Assembly (NCBI GenBank): GCA_025769875.1
Contig: JAGFNK010000274.1
Span: forward strand, 1 to 64,000
Origin: Russula earlei
Lineage: Eukaryota > Basidiomycota > Agaricomycetes > Russulales > Russulaceae
Direction: 5' to 3'
Length of the DNA: 64,000 nt
The position numbers and the translations under genes are program-made. Under the pieces are notes generated by a model that worked only from the letters and a program-made list of their open reading frames with translations, made no database searches and was not told the DNA's origin. Positions 10,481 to 20,500 of this stretch are shown here, in pieces; within the stretch, counting starts at the first letter, position 1, and each line of letters begins with the position of its first letter.

Positions 10481-12996
10481 CTACACAAACTGTTGCGAAC
10501 ACGATACCCAAGCATACCACATCATCGTCTGCAGCTGCAGCACATCCTCCTTCCACATCCGCTCCAGATTTTGCGCGCGAAACTCTTCTGTCAAACGTGC
10601 GCATCGCTCGATATTCTCTGGGCTGACAAAATCTGCCGCCACTTTGATGCAGTCTGACAGATTACATACCTATCGGCAATAGGAATAAGCCGGGGTCAGC
10701 AATTTGCTTTTGAAATGACGCGGTAGGTCTAAATAGCAAATAGAACCCACTTGATGTGCGCACCCAGCTGGAATAAATACCGCCTCGCCTTGCCTTTGAA
10801 TCACCTGGTGGCTCCTTACCCCTGTATTCGCGTATAGCTCGCGGCGCAGCTGCTTGTCGAGGTAAAATTGTTGCGAGTGAATAGGGTCAATTCCATTGGC
10901 CAGTTTGAAGTGATCGCTCAAGAATTTCCTGATTGCCGGGGCGTCCTCTGCACGGAAAACGTCCCAACGGGCGCCGCCGACCGTACCGTCGGCACACGGT
11001 TCTGCGAACACCATAATATTCACCGCGTCCGCCATGTCCATGTGAAGCCGTGTCGAGCCTTTGGAGCCTTCCGCGTCCTCCATCGCCAATGCATTGTACA
11101 TCTTTGGGCCTGCCCGTCTCAAATTAGCTTCTAATCCACTAGAATGATAGACTCGGCCTACCGAGATCAGGTGCGACGACGTCTGAAGGGAAGTGAGAAG
11201 CGAGATTGAGCACGCCATCGCGGCGGCAATAGCTCGGAATTGGCACGGCACGGGCAAAGTCATCGTATAACTCCGGAAAAGCACTCTTGAAATCTGTTGA
11301 TGGTGGCCAATCCTTCAACTTCCATACGCGGGCGTCGTCCCGTTCTCCATGTTTACCGAACAATCCGAAGAACCAACCGACTGTGACGTCACGCCTTGCC
11401 TCCGTAACACAATCCACGACTGTGCAACCATGATCACTGTATTTCTCAACGAAGTATTGGGGAGTCCATTTGATGTGGAACTTGTCAAGAACACCTTTGA
11501 CAACAAGCGGACGACCTTCGACCCAAACTTGTCGAAAGGTATCCTCCGTAAGGGTCAAGTCGCTGAATGTTACTGTTGGGTGGAAGGGGACATCACCCTC
11601 GGGAACAAGGGCGTTCGGAATTAGGATTGGCGACTTCAATTTGAGCGTTTGAGACAATTCCGATGCAGAAGTAGATGGCGAAATGGGGAGAAGGGGACTA
11701 GACACAGGTTCTGAGGTAGAGGATGTCGTAGCCGCGTCGATGTCGTTGGGAGTATTCTCTACCTTCACGAGAGGTATGATGTCGCCTATTGACTGCGGCG
11801 CGGGAACAGGCAATGGTTTTGTAGAATTGTTCAGGTCAGGTGCCGAAGATTCTAGATTGGGTGGTAATAAGACCGATACCTTTGCTTCTGGTGATGTGGA
11901 CAGTGGCTTGTTATCTGGAAGGTGGGGATGTGCGGCGACAACGGCCGCAAGTAGGTCGAGATTCGCTAATGAGTTGCTGGAATTACGTGGTGTAGAGCTA
12001 GATGAATCAGGAAGCGCTCCCACTGGAGACCGCTCTCTTGAAGGCCCCGCGTGCTTGTTTTCGTTCATAATGGCCTTCATCTCCTCGACAGCTGAACGAA
12101 GCTCCGCCTCTGCGAAACGCGAGATGGGGAAGAATTGCTGAGCGGAATGGCTTTCGCGGGGGACGCATGCGACGAGACGTTTTTCAGGATCACGGCGATC
12201 TTTTGGCGCGCTCGCGGGTGTCGTGTTTGGGGGTATTAAGCAAAGTTTTGCGTAGCAATCTGCGCACGCCTCACGCCCACATAAACGACACATCCACGAC
12301 AGTGAGAAAAGTGATGTCAAACAAGTGTCTGGCGCACCCAGTCGGTAGCATGTCAAAGTACACAGGGAGACTTCTTACCGCATGTTGCACGGACATCAAC
12401 CTCGCGAGGGCGACAGATGGTATCTTTATGTTCCAAATGCTTAATTTCTCTTTGAAGTACCGGGAGAAGACCAGTCGCAACTACGCGCTTTTCTGTACAG
12501 TCAGCGGCGTTGTGAAAGGCGCACGACCACGCGACACTTACCTTGATGATGTTGACGTGCTCTTTACGCAATTCTGTATTCCATGATTGAGGAAATTTAA
12601 CGCGCCCGAGTGTCGGGGCGGGTTTGGTTTTGAAACCTATCCCGCGACATGCACCGGCGGCGTCGCGCATGATGAAGCGAATGTCGCGGAAACGACAAGT
12701 ATCCATCCCATTGCGACGAGAGCACGAAGTACACCTCGAGAGCTTGGCATCTTTATAGGCAGTGGCAAGACAAAATTTCTCTTGCATCTGAACCTGTAGC
12801 CCTGGCTGCGAGTGGGCTGCAGAAAGTGTGTAAGATCGCCACACGGCAATGTAGTACAGCCTCATGTGGAGTCCGACCTACGGGATAATGAGGTGTCGAT
12901 TGGATCAGATTTGATACGCTTTGAGGAGGATGTCTCTCCGACGTCGAGAGCGCTGGAGAGTGCGCGCTTCTTGCTCTTGCTTTTGGCGGCTGGCAT
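10481..12996 (-). CDS. KDM3: KDM3-type JmjC histone demethylase
   Basis: Predicted Fe(II)/2-oxoglutarate-dependent lysine demethylase of the KDM3/JMJD1 class, acting on chromatin in the nucleus (H3K9 is the usual substrate in the family). Six exons join in frame to 737 aa: 12996-12882, 12816-12542, 12487-12379, 12328-11162, 11109-10751 and 10669-10481. The N-terminus is a basic stretch (KSKSKKR, SSKRIK) that may be a nuclear signal. Cys-rich zinc modules follow: SRCTSCSRRNGMDTCRFRD, then ATCDTC...WMCRLCGREACADC. A Ser/Pro-rich linker precedes the JmjC domain. Metal ligands are visible as His and Asp in TRLHMDMADAVN and His in AVFIPAGCAHQ, and the C-terminal CNLSDCIKVAADFVSPEN is diagnostic of KDM3. 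No breaks are seen. It sits alone between transposons and may influence their silencing, which is inference. Confidence 0.9.
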
Positions 12997-13394
12997 TGTT
13001 AGAGGAGTGGTATGGTGTACGGCTGCTGCGAGTGTATGCGGATGCGGAGGATGCGGTGGATAACGTGACTTGGGGACAAAGCCGCGAAAAGCGAAAAGAA
13101 AAAGTAAGATTACATAACCAAGTGGCTTGTATTCTGACAAAGACAACTGGTTCCCTTCCCTTCGTGTGATAACACCCCTGTGAAAAGTCAGCCGGTTAAC
13201 ACCCTTCCTGTCCCTTCCCCTGCCATTGTCCCCTGTTGGCACAACACCCCTGATGTAATGCTTTAGCACTCGTGGGAGCCTTTGGCATGGTGGAGAGAAT
13301 GCTGGCACCCAAGGAGATGTTCTATACAGTGCAAATTGCTTAACTAAGAGACCTTTTAGGTAAAACTCTGTAAATAGTTGTAATTAGACAGGTG
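12997..13394. promoter_or_regulatory. Upstream region of the KDM3-like gene
   Basis: CpG-containing intergenic DNA before the minus-strand start at 12996 (context CTCTAACAATGCC). No clear TATA box. Short CAACACCCCT repeats occur at 13166-13255. Sequence past about 13395 belongs to a repeat. Confidence 0.35.
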
Positions 13395-14009
13395 TATCTG
13401 GCAGTTGCATACTTTTAGCAGTGGGTTAGATGATCAAGAATTACTATAAAAGGTGATTGTGTTGGCAAGAGAACTGGTGCTTCAACCACATGTTTAAATG
13501 ACACCAAGGTATTTTCTCAACCACTTATTCAATCACTTATTTATTAGGTATCAGACAAATAAATTACAATAATACAAAAAAAAGTTTTCTATTGTGTGTA
13601 GAGGGAACAGCATCAGATGATGCTACTAGAATAGGCAGTGGTGCAAGTCTGAAGGGACCTGGTGCAAGGGAGGTGGTGAAATTTGAGGGAGGGGGGTTCT
13701 GAGGGAGGGGGTTTGAGATGACAGCTCCCCAAGGGCACATGTGCATGCATTTGCAGCAGCAGATATTGCATTGGGCTTCGTGTGCTTGCCCAATCATTCA
13801 CCTCTGGTGTACAGATCACTGTGAACATGGTGGCACTTTCCCTTAGTGATGCCAATGCTCTGTGCTGTCATTCCCTGCTTGTTGGGGAGACAGGTCCATT
13901 GTTTTGGGCCCCAGTTGATGCACAGATGCTCAGCTGTCTCCATTCACATATTCTGATTGGGTGCAATTACCTCCTTATTGGGTAAGACCTTGGAACCTTG
14001 AATTATATT
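13395..14009. repeat. Dispersed repeat R, copy 1
   Basis: Matches 27030-27620 over most of its length: shared blocks are TAGATGATCAAGAATTACTA, AAGGTG.TTGTGT, GACAAATAAAT and GTAAGA.CTTGGAACCTTGAATTA. Minus-strand frames in both copies encode similar peptides (for example HVPLGSCH here and MPMGNCHPS there), so it may descend from a coding element, but I do not recognise the protein. The fold-back element begins at its right edge. Confidence 0.6.
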
Positions 14010-15751
14010 ACTGTCATTTTCACGTGACCTTGCACTTGCCATTTTTGGATGTCATTTCGAGTGCAAAAATAAAACTGCTATATCTCAACAGTTTCTCAAC
14101 AGATTGCCTTGAAACTTTGACAGTAGAACCTTATATGTTGTATCTAGGTGCAGCTAAAATATGGGAGCCTAATATCTAGTTCTTGAAATGTCGATTTTCA
14201 GGTGGTGACATGAGTGCAAAACTTTGAACTGCCATATCTCAACTGTTTCTGAACCGATTGACTTGAAACTTCAACAGTGGGATCCCATGTACTGTATCTA
14301 GGTGCAGCCCAAGAGTTGGGGTCTGATTCTTAGTTTTTGAAGTTTCGGTTTTTGGGTGTGATCTGAGTTCGAAATTTCGATCTGCCATATCTCAACCGTT
14401 TCTCAATAGATTGCCTTGAAACGTGGACAGTGGGACCTTATATACTGTATCTAGGTGCAGCGAAAATATGGGAGCCTAATATTCAGTTTTTGAAGTTTCG
14501 AGTTTTGGGTGCCGAGCTGCGTGCGAAATTTCGTACTGCCATGTCTCAACCATTTCTCAATGGATTGTCTTGAAACTTGGACAGTGGAACCTCATGCACT
14601 GTAGCTAGATGTTTCACTCGTTGGATGTTCACGTTTTGGGGTGCCAACCCCAAGCATGATAATATTACATTATCCCTACAGCTGAATCCATCCATCCATG
14701 ATATGATATGACTATTACAACTGTACCGCGCGAGAAGGGCACACTTAAGTTCATGGGGCTGGACAAGGACTGAGGGAAGAGTGAAAGAGACAAAATTGAA
14801 ATGATGACGCAAGGCGTGCATCGAGGCAGCAATAGGCATTGGCACAGGTACATGTGCGTGTAGCTTCTTCAGTGAGTCTTTGGCCTCACACGCGCATGGT
14901 CACATCGTCGCAAAGGGGGGTGTGCACGTTCTGAGGTGTTGCCATGTGTTGGAACGTGGGCACAGTGCGGGGAAGCAGGAGGGAGGAGTGTGCTTGCGTT
15001 GTGTGTCAAATGTGTCGTCGCGACGTGGTGTTGCCAGGCGTCGGCCATGTTGCTGATATTGGTGCTGCTGCTGTTGTTGTTGTCATTGATCCTGGTTCTG
15101 CTGTCATGGCAGAGGCTGAGGCGTGGTCGTTTGAGGAAATGGGGTGGTGAGAGGCAAGGGCATAGGCGATGGCGTTATGGAAAAGCGTGAGCGTCTGAGG
15201 GGGTGACTTGCGTGTTGCTCGTGCTGTCATCTTGTGGGCGCGGCGACGAGGTCTTTGCCACTGCAGGTGATGGCAGCGCTCGTGGGTGAGGTTGTACGTA
15301 TGGATGGGGATGCGGTGGAAGGGGAGGAGTGGTGCGGCGTGGTGCTTGCATCGGCGACTTCTCCTGTGGTGACATCATGGTGGCGGCTGGTGATCTTTCT
15401 GTGGGGCAGTGTCAAGGTAATGATGGGCGATGCTGGACGTGCAGGAACCGCAGGGATGACGGGAGTGGGTGATGTGAAGGCATGACATTTTGGCAACCAT
15501 ACCCACTGTTACGGGGCAGGGTGGGGAACGCGGCGGCGTGGGTTTTGCCTGGAGTTGCGTAGAAGCGTGGCTGTGTGCATGCATACATTGGGCAGCAGAG
15601 AGGTGATGTCGTGCTGGGCAGGAGAGCAGGTAAATGCGCGCACGCACTGAGGGGGTCCAGGGGGCATGATCCATTCGTCGTGAAGGGAAGTAGGATGTTC
15701 ACATCCTCAGAAAGCGCCGAAGAGTGTCCTGCTGGTGAGAAGGGACAAGCG
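14010..15751 (+). repeat. Left arm of the fold-back element
   Basis: Contains the outer 154-bp tandem array (unit starts about 14076, 14230, 14383 and 14537), then sequence shared with other copies of the family, and the distal part of the captured Nudix fragment on the minus strand. It is mirrored by 16151-17889. Confidence 0.8.
14076..14640 (+). repeat. Four-unit tandem array, period about 154 bp
   Basis: Units start TGC(C/T)AT(A/G)TCTCAAC at 14076, 14230, 14383 and 14537, each continuing with a GATTG.CTTGAAAC block and a TGTATCTAGGTGCAGC block. The fourth unit diverges after the ACTGTAGCTAGATG block. The same four-unit arrangement recurs at 60766-61330. Confidence 0.75.
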
Positions 15752-15901
15752 CAACGTGTCCACAGCGACGTCACTCAGAGGTGCCTTGGACTCCAATGTT
15801 GAGGATGCAAGAAGTAGACCTGTCTCTTCAAAGGTCTCCCGGATTGCCGTCATTTGATACAAATCATCCTGCTTCCTGTTGCGGTTGCCTCCAGGAGAGA
15901 C
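15640..15901 (-). pseudogene. Captured fragment of a NUDT19-like Nudix hydrolase
   Basis: Minus-strand sequence shows a Nudix box: VSPGGNRNRKQDD then MTAIRETFEETGLLLA, matching GX5EX7REUXEEXGU with the spacing insertion seen in NUDT19-type enzymes (hydrolases of CoA or nucleotide derivatives). The fragment begins right after a splice-acceptor-like CACCCAG, suggesting capture of genomic rather than spliced sequence. After LFGAF the frame shifts, and LLPFT followed by DEWIMPPGPP continues the family pattern in adjacent frames, within the arm. No start, no upstream exons and at least one or two frame breaks are present, so it is not expressed as an enzyme. It lies at the centre and inner arm of the palindrome, and its distal part is therefore duplicated in inverted form near 16160-16260. 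Confidence 0.62.
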
Positions 15902-16150
15902 CTGGGTGATACGGACTGTGGGTGGGATCAGCCAAAGGTACGTGCACGATGTCACCACCACTTGGATAAGCAATATGTAGATTCAAATAGTGTGAGAATG
16001 TGCGAGTAAGCACTTCAAGTGCTAGCATGCACAAGCAAAAAGAAAATCTGGAACCACGATTGCGAATACGAGACTACAGATAGGAAAACAAGAGAGAGAC
16101 AAGTGATCCGACTTATTCCTACATAGGTCTCCTGGTGCTTTTCTTATAGC

Positions 16151-17889
16151 TCGTCCCTTCTCACTGGCAGGACACTCTTTGGCGCTTTCTGAGGATGTGA
16201 ACATCCTACTTCCCTTCACGACGAATGGATCATGCCACCTGGACCCCCTCGGTGCGTGCGCGCGTTTACCTGCTCTCCCGCCCGGCACAACATCACCTCT
16301 CTGCTGCCCAACTTATGCATGCACACAGCCGTGCTTCTACGCGACTCCAGGCAAAACCCACGCCGCCACATTCCCCACCCTGCCCTGTAACAGCGGGTAC
16401 AGTTGCCAAAATGTCACGCCTTCACATCGCCCACTCCCGTCGTCCCTGCGGTTCCCGCATGTCCAGCATCGCCCATCATTACCTTGATGCTGCCCCACAG
16501 AAAGATCACCAGCCACCACCACAATGTCGCCACAGGAGAAGTCGCCGATGCAAGCACCACGCCGCACCACTCCTCCCCTTCCACCGCATCCCCATCCATA
16601 TGTACAACCTCACCCACGAGCGCTGCCATCACCTGCAGTGGCGAAGACCTCGTTGCCGCACCCACAAGATGACAGCACGAGCAACATGCAAGTCACCCCC
16701 TCAGATGCTCACGCTTTTCCATAACGCCATCGCCTACGCCCTTGCCTCTCGCCACCCCATTGCCTCAAACGACCACGCCTCAGCCTCTGCCATGACAGCA
16801 GAACCAGGATCAACGACAACAACAACAGCAGCAGCACCAATATCAGCAACATGGCCGACGCCTGGCAACACCACGTCGTGACGACACATTTGACACACAA
16901 CGCAAGCACACTCCTCCCTCCTGCTTCCCCGCACTGTGCCCGCGTTCCAACACATGGCAACACCTCAGAACGTGCACACCCCCCTTTGCGACGATGTGAC
17001 CACGCGCGCATGAGGCCAAAGACTCACTGAAGAAGCTACACGCACATGTACCTGTGCCGATGCCTATTGCTGCCTCAATGCACGCCTCGCGTCATCATTT
17101 CAATTTTGTCTCTTTCACTCTTCCCTCAGTCCTTGTCCAGCCCCATGAACTTAAGTGTGCCCTTCTCGCATGGTACAGTTGTAATAGTCATATCATATCA
17201 TGGATGGATGGATTCAGCTGTAGGGATAATGTAATATTATCATGCTTGGGGTTGGCACCCCAAAACGTGAACATCCAATGAGTGAAACATCTAGCTACAG
17301 TGCATGAGGTTCCACTGTCCAAGTTTCAAGACAATCCATTGAGAAATGGTTGAGACATGGCAGTACGAAATTTCGCACGCAGCTCGGCACCCAAAACTCG
17401 AAACTTCAAAAACTGAATATTAGGCTCCCATATTTTCGCTGCACCTAGATACAGTATATAAGGTCCCACTGTCCACGTTTCAAGGCAATCTATTGAGAAA
17501 CGGTTGAGATATGGCAGATCGAAATTTCGAACTCAGATCACACCCAAAAACCGAAACTTCAAAAACTAAGAATCAGACCCCAACTCTTGGGCTGCACCTA
17601 GATACAGTACATGGGATCCCACTGTTGAAGTTTCAAGTCAATCGGTTCAGAAACAGTTGAGATATGGCAGTTCAAAGTTTTGCACTCATGTCACCACCTG
17701 AAAATCGACATTTCAAGAACTAGATATTAGGCTCCCATATTTTAGCTGCACCTAGATACAACATATAAGGTTCTACTGTCAAAGTTTCAAGGCAATCTGT
17801 TGAGAAACTGTTGAGATATAGCAGTTTTATTTTTGCACTCGAAATGACATCCAAAAATGGCAAGTGCAAGGTCACGTGAAAATGACAGT
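16151..17889 (-). repeat. Right arm of the fold-back element
   Basis: Reverse complement of the left arm. Differences are mostly C/T or G/A transitions. The outer tandem units run inverted from about 17290 to 17825. Confidence 0.8.
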
Positions 17890-17892
17890 AAT

Positions 17893-18507
17893 TCCAGCTG
17901 CCAAACTATTTGGCAGCCCACATGGCCTCAATGATCTCTGCTGATTGATTAGCATTCTCAAGCCTAGATGTGAGATCACATGATAATGATTCGATATCTG
18001 AGAGAGATATAAGCCTCTGGATGCAGTCTGATATTGTTATCTTCCATTTCCTGTGCCATGCACCTTACATCTTGGAGTGAGATGAATCAGTCCTAGCTGT
18101 CATCATGCAATGAACCTGAATATTGTGTATCTTGCAATTCATTAGGTCAGTGAACTCATGCATTAACAGATGAAATTTACTTAGGCCCCATATGGCAATG
18201 AAGCTTTTGAAACTTTTGCAAACTTTTTGAAATTTGGGGGTTTCCAGAGTCACTTGTGTGACAGATGTACTCATTGTAACATCACATAATATCAAAATAT
18301 CAGAAGTGCTTTTTTTAGGGTTTCTTGGCATTTGCCAGATGGTCACAAGGCATCAAGGCATAGGTGCAGTGCTTAGCATAGCATAGGCCTCATGTGATGA
18401 GGCACTACATGTCTGGTGCACAATGCACTCCTTTTTTTTTACTGACCAATCAACCCTTTCATCTTGATGCCATGCCATGTCTGATCAACAGAGCTGAGAG
18501 AAATACC
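17893..18507. repeat. MULE-like terminus relic and unassigned spacer
   Basis: 17895-18010 (AGCTGCCAAACTATTTGGCAGCC then GATCTCTGCT and TTCTCAAGCCTAGAT) matches 29392-29496 in the same orientation. The latter is the edge of a MULE relic. The rest to 18507 has no recognisable gene. Confidence 0.5.
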
Positions 18508-19589
18508 TGTTAGGAAATTGACTCATGTCCAGGACTGGTTGCTTACCTATGGTTGCTTACTCATTTGCTTATTGATTGGCTGATGCAGGCTTTGTTATTG
18601 CTTAAAGATTGAATGACTGATGCTTAGTGATTGCTTACTGGGTTCATGACAGATACTAGGAAAGGATAACTCACATGTGAGTCATTACTGTTGTGATCTC
18701 ACAGATCAAAAGCACACCTGAGTGAGATCAATTGTGGGCGAGTGATGCCAATCACATGTGTGCAATTGGAACTGAGGGATCGGCCTGATACAATACTTAC
18801 TTTGATACAAGTTCATAGATACTTAGATACCTTACATCTTGACTCGTTGATTAGTGTGATGATTGTATGCACAATCATCAATGCGCATGCAATTTCTCAT
18901 AGATTGTGGGCTTGCATAGTCCAGATAGTTTACCTATTTAATCTAGTAGTTAGTCCAACTATTTCCCCTCAGTGATTGCTTATGCATGTGAGTCACTGAG
19001 GTATGTTTATTGAGCTATTGTACTTATGTGCTGTGGACTAATACCTAGATAGTGTTTATCTTATCTAGGTAAATATACATTATAGTGATTGCTTATGCAT
19101 GTGAGTCACTGAGCATTTATCTTATCTAGTGACACGTTCCCATGCACATACACCTATGTGTGCATCTGACCACTGCATGCATGTTCACTCACAGAACCAA
19201 ATATAGACACATACATTTATATTCACACCACAGTCTATAATAAATCTACAATTACTGATACCCTTGAGTTTGGGTCCCTGTTTTTGGATAGTAGTGGGTC
19301 TCAGCTATGTGCTTCCCAAGTTTCATTCAAATCAGATCAGCCATTATTGAGATATGGTATAAATACTCTGGTGTATCTGAAGTTGAGCCTTATGCTCAAC
19401 TTACTTTCTAAAAATTCCTATCAAATTTCTCTCTAAACAAATTTACTTCTCAAAAGTGATAAGAGACCCCTCTCATCTCTTTCATACACTCTTGTTGGAG
19501 ATCATATCAAAGACCTCAAAGTTTAGTGCTTGAACTATATCAAGCAACTCTATCACTTGAGAAGTAAATAATATTGGTGAATCTTAACA
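18508..19589. repeat. Candidate solo LTR, 1.08 kb
   Basis: Starts TGTTAGGAAATTGAC and ends AATCTTAACA, giving 5-bp TGTTA/TAACA inverted ends as in copia-type LTRs. It is A/T-rich with an internal duplicated block GATTGCTTATGCATGTGAGT at about 18974 and 19085. The flanks ATACC and GTGTT do not match, so no target duplication supports it. To the right the sequence is fold-back family, to the left it is not. Treat as tentative. Confidence 0.35.
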
Positions 19590-20500
19590 GTGTTGCTTGT
19601 GCTGTTGTCTTGTGGGCATGGCAATGAGGTCTTGACCATTGTGGGTGGTAGCAGCATGCATGAATGAGGGCATACTTGTGGATGGGGATGCAATGGAAGA
19701 GGTGGTATGGTGCAGTGTGGTGCTTGCTTTGGCAGCTTCTCCTTTGGTGACATTGTGGTGGTGGGGCCTGATCTTTCTGTGGGGTGGCATTGCTGGGCTC
19801 AGGTCCAAGGCCTTGGTCTTCTTGGGCAATGGTGCTGGTGGCATGAGGTGACAATGGTGCATTGTTGCCAGTGTTATGCATGACTGAGACATTGGCATTT
19901 AACATGTTGTTGACTGAGACTGAGGTGAAACCAAAAGGGCAGCAGCAGGCTGAGCTAAGGCAACAGTGGCAGAGGAGGCAGCTGGCAATGGAGGTGATAT
20001 GGCAGGCTGGGCTGAGGCAGTGGTGGGCAGTGCTGAACTGACAATGGTGGGTGAGGCTAAGGTGGAGGCTGATGATACTGGGGCTGAGGTGGTGGTGATG
20101 GATGTGGATGGGTCTGAGGTGGCAGCAACTGCTGAGGAGACAACTGAGGCAGGCAAGGGTGAGGTGGTGTGAGATGGGGGCTGTGGCAGGTGGGATGTGT
20201 ACAACAACAATGAAGATGGCTGGCACAGGTGTTGAGATGGGCATTGAGACAGCAATTGCAGGACTGACTGAGACTGAGGTGGCAGCAGGAACAGCTGGAA
20301 CAGAGATGGGAGATATTGAGGCAGTGGCTGGCAATGCTGGTGATATGATGGTGGACAAGCCTGGAATGGAGATGGAAGGAGGGGGAGGGACCTTGGGCAA
20401 GGCAGGCTGGGCAAGAGCAGGTAATGTGGAGGTGAATGAATGTGACAAGGGGTGCAGGTAGTGGGTACAATGAGACCTGACCAGCTCTGACACCTCTCCC
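19590..20500. repeat. Fold-back-arm-related repeat
   Basis: From GTGTTGCTTGTGCTG onward it parallels 15207-15420 of the palindrome arm and then diverges into (T/C)GAGGCTGAGG-type low-complexity DNA. A 375-codon minus-strand frame across 19540-20667 is Ser/Pro/His-rich and reads as translated simple sequence in several frames at once, so it is not annotated as a gene. Confidence 0.55.

Larger units (their letters stand above)
14010..17889. mobile_element. 3.88-kb fold-back (giant palindrome) element
   Basis: Two arms of about 1.74 kb, 14010-15751 and 16151-17889, are reverse complements with only scattered substitutions, separated by about 400 bp. The outer ends read ACTGTCATTTTCACGTGACC inward. 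Each arm begins with four tandem units of about 154 bp, followed by a purine/pyrimidine-biased segment with CTGCTGCTGTTGTTG-like runs. The centre and inner arms contain a fragment of a Nudix-hydrolase gene. No transposase is visible and no clear target duplication is found, so the mobilising machinery is unknown. Arm-derived pieces occur at 9180-9385, 19590-20500, 22240-23260 and 60700-61505, showing that the family is dispersed. Confidence 0.75.

Noticed and set aside
13980..14010. Use of 27590-27625 as an empty site for the fold-back element
   Set aside because: The match across the supposed junction (CAGCTGCC) is only about ten bases and could come from the MULE-like terminus at 17895, so it does not fix a target duplication.
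16225..16881. 218-codon plus-strand frame in the palindrome arm
   Set aside because: Lies in CpG/CCA-rich arm DNA with parallel frames open on both strands; no recognisable domain. The only coding trace there is the Nudix fragment.
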